Part shown: piece after piece, positions 1 through 12,010 of the stretch
Position numbering within the stretch: the first letter of the stretch is position 1
Layout: every line of letters begins with the position of its first letter
Source: Panorpa germanica
Taxonomy: Eukaryota; Arthropoda; Insecta; Mecoptera; Panorpidae
Direction of reading: 5' to 3'
NCBI GenBank assembly: GCA_963678705.1
Contig: OY783203.1
Span: 19,078,535-19,142,534 of the forward strand
DNA: 64,000 bases
Notes under the pieces: generated by a model
The model's input: the letters and a program-made list of their open reading frames with translations, nothing else
What the model was told of the DNA's origin: nothing
Database searches by the model: none
Made by a program: the position numbers and the translations under genes

Positions 1-415
1 TTTCTTGCACCTTTTTGGTTGCTTCTAGTATATTATCAGCTATCGCCATAATAGCTATATCATCTGCAGACGTTGTTATTATAGTATCTCTGTTTGTTAT
101 AATGTCACTGGTGTAGAGTGTATACAGGATAGGGCCTAGTACACTTCCTTGTGAAACTCCAGCATTTATATTTCTAATACTTGATAATTTATCTTCAATG
201 TTTTTAGTAGTTCACTATATTGTCTAGGTGGCATTTTGTTCAGTTTGTATTCTAAGCCTTTATGTCATACTCTGTCGCATGCCTGACGGTTGTCTAGGAA
301 TACAGTAGAATTTTATTTTCTTCAAGAACTTTTTCTATAACCGATAGAATAATAAAGGAAATACAGAACGCTTTGATCAGTTGCATGTGCTTGCAAGAAA
401 ATATTCGTGTATAAT
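1..415 (-). mobile_element. Jockey-type non-LTR reverse transcriptase fragment (broken)
   Basis: Read on the minus strand, bases 1-205 encode a typical RT core: NAGVSQGSVLGPILYTLY followed by SADDIAIMA, the F/YADD-type catalytic box. This is the motif order of Jockey/R1-group LINEs. Further upstream (about 205-330) RT block similarity continues as FLDNRQACDRV and GLEYKLNKMPPRQYSELL, but only with frame changes and a stop. The copy is therefore a pseudogene. Its downstream part is cut by the window edge. Confidence 0.8.
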
Positions 416-605
416 ACTATGTGACCTACTAAATGAAAAATTTGAATGTAAAATAAATGATTTTATTGATATTGATAAAGTATAGTTCCATATTGAAAGA
501 AAAAGGATCATTTATAGGTATATCAACTTGTGCGGTCTCCTTTATTACTGCCTAATTTAAATATGGCATCCAATGGTAAAAAAGTTCCCACCTATAGTTT
601 GTCTC

Positions 606-1240
606 AATGGGCTTGTGTCCTATGTCTTAATTTCTATAAAAGTGTACAATATATTGATAAAGTGGGTTACTAGAACCTCAAATGTTGAATTATTTTTTAA
701 TAACTCCTTATATGTTAAGAGATATTAACAATTCAAAAAGTTATTTTGTCTCTTTAATTATTAAAGGGATTCAACGTTGTACACATTCCAAGTGCATGTG
801 ACATCACAATCCTTGTTACCAACCTTACAGCTCATAAATCTCTGCTATATGTATTTAAATATCAAAATATCAAATATTATTTACATCTATTTCAAGGAAC
901 AACCAATTTTCAATATTATACCTGCCTTAGCAGGTTTAAATAAAATAAAAACTTATTATTCTTTGATTTGACTTGATTATTTAACTATTAACAGCTACAG
1001 AACATTACCACAGCACTGACCTACTCAACAAATAACTGGCGTTAAACTGCATTTCACGTCATACAAATATGGCCGACCATTTCTAGCGCTAAAACTACAA
1101 TTCAAACGTTTAATTGCTATATCTCCGTCAATATTTAGATATTTAATAAAATAGACACGCCAATAATACACATTTATTAACATCAATTTCAATCAATAAT
1201 TGAAAAATCGACCACTAAAAAATGAGAACACAAGCCCATT
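606..1240 (+). mobile_element. MITE family A, copy 1
   Basis: The 635 bp element is bounded by inverted termini AATGGGCTTGTGTCC and GAACACAAGCCCATT. Other copies are at 38292-38930 (inverted), 50413-51009, 61793-62385 (inverted) and a short form at 58347-58642. A broken copy starts at 46229. No coding capacity is seen, only short chance ORFs. Flanks in some copies suggest a 2 bp TA/AT target duplication, but the superfamily is not certain. Confidence 0.8.
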
Positions 1241-3060
1241 ACAGTTATTTATTTTTGTTTATTATTTTATAAAAACCTTCATTTTATTGACTTAGAAGGG
1301 ACGGTAAATTAGTACTACGCCACTGTATCGAATATGTTGCCAACCACTGCCAATATCCTTCCGTACTTCAGTATATTATTAATATAACACGATTTTAAAA
1401 ATTAGCTGCTATATTTTATTGTTACAGCGTCAATTAATCAATCGCAGATCTCCGCATCCGTACTTATACTCGTACGTAAAGCCATCAACATCAACATCAA
1501 CGATGAATGATCAACCCCATCTTACTTTCGGGTTATAAACTACACAAGTATTCTTGTACGAGTTCGACGATTCTGACGTTCACCCTAATGTTCTGTAAGT
1601 GTAAATAAATGTCACCTTTGCCCTAAGGTTATGACATCACGTTATTTCCAACTCTGTCCGTAATCTAAAACAGCTAAAGATATAACTTACCGTACAACAT
1701 GAAATGTCAATATTCCCCTTTTGTGCTGTTTGTGTTTGATTTTCTTATTATAAGATTAATGGCTTGTAGTTATGATAAGTTAGAGAGTGTATGGATTTAG
1801 ATATCCGTGGGTAGTTGCCCCACTTTTCAAATTTATAAGCGTAGATGTGTTGTAGATATTTCAGTTTTAAAATTTTCTTAATATTGTAAAAACTATTAGA
1901 AAATAAAACTGCAGTACTGACGTGGTTAAGATAGGTCATTAATAGTGATGTGACGACTCACAGGCCGTGAGTATGATAAGTACTAATTAGTAATAGTTAA
2001 TTAATTACTAATAAGTTTAACACTATCTAGGATCAAAAGGAATAGAAAACAAAATAAAATTTATGCAAAATTAACATTTTTTTGGTACTTTTTGGCGCGT
2101 GCAAATTACTTAAAATGACCAAATAAGGTTTAAATATGTCTACACAGTGTCTGTGAGACACTTATGTCCAGGGGCAGCCCCGGGCAGCAGAACGTATAAT
2201 TTATGTAAATTGTTAGAAGTATTTTTGATGATATTTGACGAGATATAAAATTTTAAATTGGAAGTTTTATTAAAGTTAACTAGCACAAAGACGACAAATA
2301 TTAATAATAATAAACTAAGGTACATTGTTTGTGGAGTTTGGACCTTATAGAGATCTATAAGCTGCTAAGGCGTATCTGCGATCTGTTGGCGGTATCCAAG
2401 TTCTCGAACGGCAAATGTCGCTCAGTTCCTTTCAATAGCTTAGTGGGCGCACAATTTGGTTATGCAGGACCTTTTAGCTATTAACTAATTAATAGCAATT
2501 TTTTATTTATATCAAAAGACATAGCAAAACATAAGAACTTTTTTAGATTACATTTATTTTAAACTACATAATTGAATTACATATAAATTGATTAAACACT
2601 TTGGTTAATAAGAATGTTACTTAACTTACGACACTAAGTAAATGCAACTCGCGGTTTAAGTTATAAATAAAAATGTGTGTAATAATTATTATATGTATAT
2701 GCACCAAAAGGCTAAGCGTGCTGTAGGTTTGAGTGTTGAAGCGATAAGAACGAATTAGGACCAAATGCGTAGTGTCGAACCCTAGAGAAGTGAATCGTAT
2801 AAACAAAGGATGTTTACATAAGAAATAGTGTGTATATAAAAACAACTAGGTATAAAATATAAATGAATTGAGACAAAGAAATCTTAATTCTAACATTAAT
2901 TAAAAATAAAAGCGAGATATTGATATACAAATATGAATATTGCATGCATTTATTAACATACATGAATGCCTTAAAAGATATTCGCAGTGATTCTAGTGGA
3001 ATTTTTAAAGAGCGGTGCGCGAGATTCTAATGCGTATATAGTACTGAATTTTTCTACTTG
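1241..3060. other. AT-rich intergenic stretch, nothing recognised
   Basis: Only chance ORFs of up to about 75 codons are present, without recognisable motifs. No repeat shared with the rest of the window was noticed. Confidence 0.5.
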
Positions 3061-3064
3061 GGTT

Positions 3065-3670
3065 GTTGCACGAGAATTATTTAAGTGCATCAACTATTGA
3101 ATAGTTATTAGCACTTAAACCAATATATTACATTTTATTAACACAAACAATATGCACTTTTTTCTACTTTTCAGCTTTTTTCACCATTCTATTTCAAATA
3201 CTTCCATAGTTGCTTCTCTAATAACTTCCTTATCCATATTTTGATATACTCATCTGTTTCTATTTCAAGAATAAGTGCATCACGATCTGGAATCGTTTCC
3301 TCTACGATGAATCCCCTATTGCATTTCCTGATTCTTTCTTCTATTAGCACTTTTCTTTATTACTGTGTATCTTTTTTCCGCATGTCAATTGTATTCTGCT
3401 AATTAAATCCTCCCAGTGCACAACTTCTATTCTTTCGACTATATCCCTCTTCTTATAAAGCTGTTTTTTATTCTTCTTATCTCCGTTACTTTTCGAATTT
3501 TTCTTTTGTGATCACGTTTTTCTTTCATATTCATAATTATGGTTGCACATAATCAATTAAATCTGACTGTAACCAAACCCAGTAAATATAGCTCAGGCGC
3601 GGGGATCGAATCCGGAGACACAGTAAGCGAAGTCAAGCTATCGCCCATTGTGTCGTCGAGACATGTAACT
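3065..3670 (-). mobile_element. tRNA-headed retroposon, family C, with LINE-type 3' tail
   Basis: On the minus strand the element starts with a tRNA-like head (about 3670 down to 3545). The head contains an A-box-like segment (ACAATGGGCGATAGC) and a B box close to GGATTCGATCCCC. A unique body of about 400 bp follows, and it keeps a coding-like stretch (about 3360-3197) reading GFIVEETIPDRDALILEIE. The 3' end carries the stem-loop tail GTGCTAATAACT...TAGTTGATGCAC, shared with the LINE at 43162-43876. Related copies are at 41753-42710, 48150-48408 and, by the 3' part, 13617-14190. Confidence 0.65.
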
Positions 3671-4140
3671 TGTTTAGCAAGTGGTTCTATTATTATACAT
3701 CATACTTATCATCATTATTATTATCTTATTTTCTTTTTTATTAATTTTGAAAATACACCAACGTAATTTTATGTGACATATTCAAAGTAAATCAAAATAA
3801 AAACCAACGCTTTATAACGTGTTGTACATTATTATATCAGTGTTAGATTCTTACTATTCTATTATATCGGCAGCAGATGCAATGCAGATGGTGCAACAAA
3901 GTTTTTTAGAGTTTACAACGATACAAGAATGTTACGTGCATTGGCAAATGCAGTCAGCCACAAACTACATACTATAAATCAGGGGTGGGTTGACTTTAGT
4001 AAGGTATGGCCTATCTATATTAAATTCCATGTGATGCAGTGATCTAACAACTAATAGTAGACTAAAATGGGTCACACAACGTTGTATAATAGGTCTAATC
4101 GTTTACGCATCAAATAACTTTTGTTATGTATGTATATTTA

Positions 4141-4530
4141 TTTAAATGAATGTCGCTAGGCTATACATTCTGCCATATAATCATTATTTACAATTCATGA
4201 CTTCTGAATGATGCTTAAGAAAGTGAATCTATCTCTTCCTTTCCTCATTGTATCACTTTCTCTGTCCTCTCATTTGGATCAACATTTTGGAGTCACTTTG
4301 ACATCATATTAAAGATGCGTATGAATTTCTTGTCATGAACAAGTTCATTTGCAGTTCAGATTCTCACAGTCGTTTCTGAGAAATGTATATTTTATCGGCT
4401 ACAAATAGTGAAACCACTCCACCTGTCAGAATAGAAATGAAGATAAAGTTGTTGTGAACTATAATTGAAGTGCAATGATGATAGAAACGTCACAAAACAG
4501 GACACTTTACCAAATTGTTTACTGGGTTTC
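4141..4530 (+). mobile_element. MITE family L, copy 1, with 5' extra segment
   Basis: Bases 4285-4528 match family L. It is bounded by an ACATTTTGGAGTCACTTTG-type left end and CCAAATTGTTTACTGGG on the right, which are inverted relative to each other in complete copies. Together with about 145 bp upstream it is nearly identical to 50041-50412, 46 kb away. It supplies the uninterrupted reference for the insertions in the copies at about 41600-42800 and 50041-51020. Confidence 0.7.
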
Positions 4531-4539
4531 ACCATCCTC

Positions 4540-5142
4540 CTTTACCTCCATCATCTACCTTCTTCCTTCTCTTGCCTCTCTCACCAGCTCTATTTCCTCT
4601 ATCCTCTTTTCCTGACAAAATAAACAATCTCCATATCTGCTTTGCCATCCATCTTCTTCCTTCCTGATCTCTTCTTAGGAATTACTTTCTTTACCTACTT
4701 ACTTTTTACATTTATACTCTTCTATTTTCTGTAGTTTCTTCCTTCTTTTCCTTCTCTGTACTTAAGCCATCACTTCTCCCCTTCGTTGTATCTTCTCATT
4801 AGTTCCTATATCTTCTTTTAACTCTTTATTTTGCAATCGCATGTATCTTTAACGTGCTCCAAAGTTTCTATTTCTTTCCTGCACAATCTGCATACCCTTT
4901 CCTCTTTATTTTCCTAATACCCGCAGTCTTTTTCTTCATTTCCTTTTCTGAATCTTGCAATTCTCCTTTCATTTCTCGTCTCTTTTACTCCTACATATTC
5001 TGGCACCACGCTGTGCCATAGCCTCTAGTATCTCTGATTATATTTCCTTTTATCAATTTCTATCATCCTTTCTTGTTCTATCTCTCTGTCTCTGCTTAGT
5101 AGCTCCTCCTTCACACTTCTTATGTTATGTTATGTTATGTTA
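4540..5142 (-). mobile_element. LINE N fragment, C-terminal zinc-knuckle-like region
   Basis: The minus-strand translation includes RRIARFRKGNEEKDCGY, a stop, then ERVCRLCRKEIETLEHVKDTC. This is the C-terminal Cys/His region (CxxC...H....C) seen in a group of insect non-LTR retrotransposons. The strand asymmetry (pyrimidine-rich plus strand) is shared by all N fragments here. Stops and frame changes show decay. It ends at a short (TTATG)n tract at 5120-5142. Confidence 0.65.
5120..5142. repeat. (TTATG)n microsatellite
   Basis: There are four to five tandem TTATG units at the edge of the N fragment. Confidence 0.9.
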
Positions 5143-5279
5143 GGCACACCTTAAATATACGTAACTGGGATTAGCGGGTGAGTTACTATTCAATTATTTT
5201 TCTTAGTAATATTTATATGACATAGATAATTTTGCAAGAATTTTAATTTTCAATTAATTAGTAATATAAAATGACGGTA

Positions 5280-5550
5280 GGAGCGTAGAGTAAAGGTAGA
5301 GTAGAAATAGCTAAACATCAGGGCAGAAAATAAGGATTTGCGGAGAGCAGATAAAGAAGACGGATGGCGAAGATAGAGCCAAGAAAAAATAGTAAAGGGA
5401 GAAAAACAAGGAGGAGTAGGGTGCAAGAAAATGCTGTTGGAATTATTAAAAATGTTAGAATAGTTTAAGGTTTAGGTTGGCAATTACGTTATTTAATATT
5501 GAAAAAATGTAAAGTCTAACGACACACACATTAAATTATTAAATTAAAAA
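5280..5550 (+). mobile_element. LINE N 3' end with poly(A)
   Basis: A purine-rich stretch with GATTTGCGGA and GGAGGAGTAGGG segments is followed by AGAATAGTTTAAGGTTTAG and GACACACA. It ends in a run of A at about 5547-5556. The same order occurs at 34440-34920 (plus) and, inverted, at 54240-54700. It is the non-coding 3' end of family N. Confidence 0.6.
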
Positions 5551-6158
5551 AAAAAGTAATATAAAAAGACGATTATTCATTCATACCTTCTATTTATTTA
5601 ATAATACACATTTTTTTAATTTTATTACAATCTTTTACCTGTAATTTTACTGTTCTTTACTTTTTAGGAATAATTTACAACAGTTTGTTTATACTGGCTA
5701 TTGCTTCTTTACTGGTGGTTTCTGTTAACTGACCCTGTGCCTACCATCCGTGGTCCGGCTACCCTGCACGTCATCATAGTGCACACTGCATTTAAAACGA
5801 GCAAACTTTTGTCTGTACGAATCCAGTGCACGTACAAAATAAACTGCAAATCGTTTGTTTGTTATTATTGTTATCGCTAATATATATCTCATATCTCCCG
5901 AACTCGCTTAAAAACAACAAGTAAGTGCATTGTGCCATGAGGTTATAAAACTGACAGAGTAAAATAAATTGTTTGCTTAGTAATATTCACAACGTACGAG
6001 TATATACTACAAAGGATCTGTGGTATACTTTTATCTAAAAGCGTAAAACACACCCGCGAGATAAGAGGATCTCGGTCCCAAGGCAGGTCTGAACCTTAGT
6101 ACAATATTGAATCAAAAAGTAGATTAGAAAATGTCGAGACATCGGTTCTACTGATCAG

Positions 6159-6285
6159 GGGCCGTATTCCTGAGTCTTGCAAACAATGATCGTGATCGAA
6201 CAGATCGAACAGATCTGATTTATATGACTGAAACATTTTACGAACCACTTTTAAAGTAGTATTTCTGAACTATAATAATAATTAA
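6159..6285 (+). mobile_element. Half copy of palindromic MITE (57953-58165 type)
   Basis: GGCCGTATTCCTGAGTCTTG through TATTTCTGAACTATAATA matches the left arm of the palindromic element at 57953-58165. The mirror arm is missing here. Confidence 0.7.
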
Positions 6286-6379
6286 TAATAAAATTCAAGG
6301 ATAGTAAAGGATTACTCTTTATTAGAAATCAATTTCAAAAAATGTGAATTAATTAAGTCATGTAGTAATCGAGTCATGG

Positions 6380-7246
6380 TGTGTACACTGGGTCTTTAAG
6401 AGAACAGTTGAGTTTTACGAGTTTCCTTAGCTTCCAAAAAATCTGAAAAAATCTGAAGTGTCTACTACATGGTCCAGAACTTGCCAGAGTCCAAAGTTTA
6501 AAACCATTTTCAATAAAAATTGACAAAAAATTCGTAACTTTATAACAAACAAATATTAAGAAGTAGTAAGGTTGTAGACTTTTTTATCTTAGACTATAAA
6601 CTTTCGAAAGAATGTAAGAGTGTCTTTGGCATGGGCTGTAAAAAGAGGAATTATTTGTGCACCTGAAAGTGGGGCATATTTTACGGATTACGGAAGTTAT
6701 GAAATAATAATTAATAGTAGTTAATAATAACTAGTGTCAAGGAGAATTTACGGTGCGCAACTGGGACAAAAGTGGCTATGATGATTATCGCCAACCGGCA
6801 CACCGCACGATACAGAAGATTTTCACGATACATTGTTTTTCTGCTTTCCTTCCAAGTGCAAAGAGAACATCGTTTTCGCTTTTCAAGTTACTGTAGTAAA
6901 ATGATGAACTAATAAAAAAAAATTTAAGAAATAATATATATAATTACATAAAACATTTATTTTAACCATGAAAAATCTGTAAAACAACGAGAAAATCAAA
7001 AAAAGGTGCATTTACTAACATTGGAAAATCCTAACGTCGTTTGTTCACTGACCGTTTTAGAGAACTGAGGCAAGTTTCACTGGCTCGCTTTTGCCGGTAA
7101 ACCGCCAGATCCGAACGCTGCTGGAAACTTAAGTCCCTACTACTACCTAGAGTTTTTAGGGGGCATAGGTGAAGCGCGCTCTGTACTCATGAGAGAGAAA
7201 TAGGAGTTTGAAATTTCAACTGTTCTTAAAAAACTCAGTGTACACA
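6380..7246 (+). mobile_element. TIR element H, copy 1
   Basis: The 867 bp element has ~31 bp inverted ends: TGTGTACACTGGGTCTTTAA on the left and its imperfect complement on the right, ending CTCAGTGTACACA. A second direct copy is at about 17495-18248, internally deleted. There is no transposase-like ORF, so it is a non-autonomous DNA element. I could not see a clear target duplication. Confidence 0.75.
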
Positions 7247-9880
7247 AGCAGAGTTAAATAAGAGAACTCATTTTAAGCTCTTGCTTCGTCTAGAAAAATC
7301 CATGATTCATCATTTTGGCTGTCTGCCATTAAGTAGATATACATATTTTATAAAGATAATTTAAGCGTTATAAAAAATGTATTTTTTTAGAAAGTCCGCA
7401 CAATACTGTTTATCTATGAGCCCCGAAAATTAATTATGTTTCATGTTTTTGTAAGACTAAAAACTAACAATAGCCATTACGAAATCAAAATATAATGTTT
7501 GTTTTGTAACCAAAAAGTTTATACCTTTAATTAAAGCATTGTCTCGTAATACTGAAGCTGCTCTGTTACTTACTTGGACTTGTGAGAGGAATAATATCAG
7601 TAATTGTAGTTCTTTTAGTTAAAACCGCAAATAGAGTAGACTCATCACTCGAGTGGTTTTTCTGCTTTCATCATCATAGTGTCTGCTGTATCCCTGTACT
7701 TTGTTCTCTGTATTCAAGTTTTCTTCTTGCTGTTCTGGAATTATGGTTTTAAACTGATTGAATGTTCACAATACCAGTGCGCCTCTACTACTACTAAGGA
7801 GCTCTTGATTTATTTTAAAACTTTATAATATTTTTAACATGAAGACTAAAGCCATTTGTTTGGTGGCATGAAGTTTTAGTGAGTAGAGGATTTAAAAACC
7901 ATGATAAAACTTCTTTCTAATGACACAGATGTCCTGGAATTAAAGTATAAGTAAATTGCAAACTTTAATCTGATTATGTTCCATATAATAAGCTTGGGTG
8001 AAATTTGTTTGCAATTACTTAGACTATAATTTTATTTAAGTAGAGTCATACACGTCGGGTAGCAAATTTAAACATCTCTACTCATAAAGCAACAAACAAA
8101 ATATAGGTTAAGCTTTTTCATTAAGAAGTGATATTTTACGAAATATTTATGTTAACATTAAATATTAATCAAATAAATGCATTAATTAATGAACGTATTA
8201 TTTAACTGTAATTGTTTTAATCTGATGTAATATTTCATCATACAGGAGTTCAAAATTAGTAAGGTTTCTTCATAATGATAATATATTTAGTAAATAATTA
8301 AGTTTATAGCGTACTACATATTGAATTCCATAGCTTAACTTTTTAAACTTAAAAACCGAATAAATATTCTTTCTTAATTATTTAATTATTTTGTTTAATA
8401 TATTTTGTGTAATTTATCAGTTTTCATTTGCCATAAAAATAATTAAAATATGTTAAGAGGTTATATACAGTTAAAATTTTCAAAAAATAGATTTTCTTTA
8501 TTTCATTTTCGTAATATACATATGTTTAAGTACACACACAGAAAATTTTAAGTCAATCCGACGATTATTTTTCAAGTTATGTAAGTTGAAAGTGTTTTTG
8601 AAACTTTAAATGCGTTTTTCTGAAAACTATGTTTTTAAAGTCGGTGGCCAAGATTTCTCGAAACCGACTGAACCGATCAGTCTTAAATTTTAACACATGC
8701 TTCTTTAGTATGTTTTTTAGTAATTAATGGAAGTTTTTTCTCACCGATAAATTTTTTTTTTTATAAACAATTTAAGGCCAAAATTTTGTATAAAAATCGA
8801 TTTTTTTTTGAGAAGTGGCCATTTTGTCAAAAAAAAAATGTATTTTACTTATTTTTTGGATTATTTCTTGGAATCTATATTATAGATTACTTTAACGAAA
8901 TCGTGTAATCGTGAATATCGTGGTCACCGCAAAATGTTCTTTTTGAGAGGAGATCAGCTATAGCAGTTTCCAAATTATAATGTTTGCAAATACAAAAATA
9001 TGTATACAAATTTTTATATTAATACAATTAAGCCTTGTCAGAATTTTTTTTAAAGCGACTCTTAAGCGGTTCCTTAGATATCGCAATTTATACGATTTTG
9101 AATGTTCTATAAAATAGGAAAGGGGAAATTTTAATTGGCTCCACATCTAAAAGTTATTTACTCATTATATTCTTTCATTGCACCAAATTTCACATTTCTA
9201 TCAGAAAGTGCAGTGTTAACTTGCATTATCTCTTTGTGTATACTATATACGGATGCGCGCCTCCCACTCTCCGCATTATATCACGGGAACGCTTGATCAC
9301 ACGAAAAATTGCATACAATAAAATTTGTAGAGTCTCTATTTAATGCTTAATTTTATGCTATAAGATAATTCAGACACTTTTAAAATATTAAAAAAAAGAT
9401 TTTTATAAGTTTTTAATTTATTACCTCTTTTACAGATTTATCCATTTTTTCGTTTTGAATATCCGGATCAGTATGCATTTTAAAATACTTCACATATGTT
9501 GTTTCCATACTTGACCCGATGATGACCTGGGTGTAATTGAACTTCAACTCTTATTTACGTTTCTTTAGTCTTCCAATTTGTGTTATGCCTATTCAGCCGT
9601 TGGGACAAATGAAGTATTTTTAACTTTCGTATAATTATTATAAAATATTCAATGAGTTGGTCGCGGTGGTGTGCACAGTCGGCCATCGGTACAGATCTTG
9701 ATGATAGTAGAAAATTAGTATAGATATTTAAAAATATATTCCTTATTATTTATTTTCAGTGGAGAACATTATTGCAGATCCTAACACTTTCTGGTTTATT
9801 TCTCTACTTTTAATGTATTACGCTTTATTTTAATTTCATAGTATTTTGACATATTAAAAGGTAAAATTGCTTAAAATGGG
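7247..9880. other. AT-rich intergenic stretch with one low-complexity block
   Basis: No gene is recognised. Bases about 8490-8960 read like part of an old repeat (TTTGAAACTTTAAATGCGTTTTTCTGAAAA). They resemble a segment of repeat F at 30990-31020, but no boundaries are visible. Confidence 0.4.
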
Positions 9881-9884
9881 GGGT

Positions 9885-10565
9885 GGGGAGAGTGCAAGGT
9901 CAAAACGATAAAGAAAAGAATACTTTTATGGTATAATGGTTTTGACGACACAATTAGTATATAATTATTTCTATAATTACTACATGATAAAATAATATTT
10001 AAAGAATACTTACTAAAATTTTCATAAATAAATATAAAAGAATGAGGCATTGACATCGAATCTTTGCAACCGTCACAAGAATAAGAGTGATTTTGGTGCC
10101 ACTCAAAAGTCATCACTTAAATATCTGAAATCAAAAAACCAAAATGATTTCATTAGTTGATAAGTTCATGCAAGTAACTGTCAACTTTTTTTTATTTTAT
10201 TGATTTTTCAATTTTTTACAGCACTTAGAAGTCAAAATATCGATTTTTCATGAAAGAAATCTTTCTGATTTTTCTTTGTTATTTTAAAATACTTTTAGAA
10301 TAAATTTAAGAAAAGAAAAAAACTCGACAGCGCTACCTCGGCATTTATATAAAGAAAGTGTGTGAAAAATTTCAAAAGGATCAATGCAGTAGATTTTGAG
10401 GTAAAGAGGAGACTCTGAAAAAACTAAGTGTCTCACACTTAAAAGCGTTTAAAAGTTTCAAAGAAAGACGAAACCAAACCAGAAAGGTGAAGTTTCAAAA
10501 TTCTATATCTCCCACAGTTTTACTCCAATCAACTTCAAATTTTTACACAATAAACTTAATATGTT
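9885..10565 (-). repeat. Repeat F, copy 1
   Basis: The ~680 bp block is matched in inverted orientation at 30885-31500. Shared landmarks are the stretch with TACATGATAAAATAA and AAAGAATACTT, the CTCGACAGCG/CGCTGTCGAG segment, and TTTTACTCCAATC next to TTCAAATTTTTACACAATAAA. There is no coding capacity and no clear terminal repeats. Confidence 0.7.
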
Positions 10566-10720
10566 GTACAATAATATAAATATAAATTGAAAAAGAAAAG
10601 TTGAATCCTTACCCCCTCATTAAAGTGAACTTGCCCTTTTCATAAAGTTTTAAATATTCGCACTTCAACCAATAACATACAAATGTAACAGTGGTATATA
10701 TCGTTTAGTTATAACAGTGA

Positions 10721-10750
10721 CACGGTGACGGTGACGGTGACGGTAACGGT
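10721..10750. repeat. (GACGGT)n microsatellite
   Basis: About five tandem units of the hexamer, slightly imperfect. Confidence 0.9.
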
Positions 10751-11039
10751 TTACACACATTCATATCGTGTTGACAGTTTTCTGGCTGTTCTATCTCAAT
10801 TTTCCCATTTCACTACATAATAATAAGTCTATATGAATGTTATTTCCTAGTTTAGTGGTTGATAAACGGGAATAACATGTGACTTCGCTCTACGTGATTT
10901 ATTTTATAATGTTGTATGCTTGATTTATTGCCTGTGCTACATTTGATGAATTTCAATTTGCCTGTAATTTTTTATATATGTTTATATATTTATACAAATG
11001 TTTTCTATTAATATTAAGTAGTTTATCAATTTATTTTCT

Positions 11040-11272
11040 ATAATGTATGATATATGTATATGTATAAAAATTTTCACATTTTGGTCTATAACTTTCAATT
11101 CGCAAAAAATAGAAAGTTGAAATTTGGTACGTATTTAATGTATTTGTTTTTATATCTAAAATTAATATAGAACGAGTTAAATATTTCAATTGAATAATGA
11201 AAATAAAATTTAAAATAAAATTCAATTCACGCACAAAATACAGTCGTCACTTGCGACGGGGGTAAACTCTAG
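11040..11272 (+). mobile_element. Helitron-like 3' terminal region (family G), copy 1
   Basis: An AT-rich stretch ends in a short hairpin (GTCG...CGAC, 11243-11257) and then GGGGGTAAACTCTAG followed by T. This fits the Helitron 3' rule: hairpin, about ten bases, CTRR, then T. A direct relative ends near 12000. An inverted one at 47943-48060 ends CTGG before T. No Rep/helicase coding is present. Confidence 0.5.
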
Positions 11273-11699
11273 TATATTATAATGTCTCAGGTATATGTTT
11301 ATTTTCTTATATTCTTATATGTTTATACGATTTGTATGGTGGCTCGAAAACGGATCCGTCAATGTAGAGTGGCGTGCTCTAATTTTCCTCTGAATTCCCT
11401 GAAAACCCGTAATTTTGGTAAAACTGGAACAAAAATATTCACTATTTCCTGTATAACTTTTAATTCGTAAATTGAGAAAGTCAAAATTTTGCATGAGTAT
11501 TACGGTGTTCAATGCTGACATTTTTCAAAGACTAGAAATTTAAAAATTGAAAAACGGGGGGTTGAAAAACTTTGGGGGCCCGGTAGGGTACTTTAGAGAA
11601 AGTTCATATTCTGGATAATTAAGTATATTAATAATAAAAGAAATTTCACGATTTCAAAATATTATCTGGGGCACGGGGGCAGTTTTTGCCCAGAGTAAA

Positions 11700-12000
11700 A
11701 ATTGTGCTAGAAAGTTGAAATTTTGTACATAGGCTAACCTTGGTAACTTATTTACAAATCGAAAAAGAAAATCTCAACTTTTGAAAAAAAGTTAGTCAAA
11801 TACCGCATAAATTGGAAATATTTTTTATTTTGTTAAAAAAATATATATTTTTAGTTAGTTTATATGAAAAATTATTTGTTTTTATATGTAAAATTTATAT
11901 AGAACAAGTTAAATATTTCAATTTAAAAATAGAATTAATATTTGACATGAAATTAAAGCTACACACAAAAGACAGACGTCGCTCGCGACGGCGGTAAAAG
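11700..12000 (+). mobile_element. Helitron-like 3' terminal region (family G), copy 2
   Basis: It shares TTAAATATTTCAATT and the segment before the hairpin with 11040-11272. It has a perfect hairpin CGTCGCTCGCGACG (11977-11990) followed by GCGGTAAAAGAT, so the terminal CTRR is mutated. Confidence 0.45.
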
Positions 12001-12010
12001 ATATTATACA

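Noticed and set aside
5120-5142. Telomere-like repeat
   Set aside because: The unit is TTATG, not the insect TTAGG, and only about five units are present.
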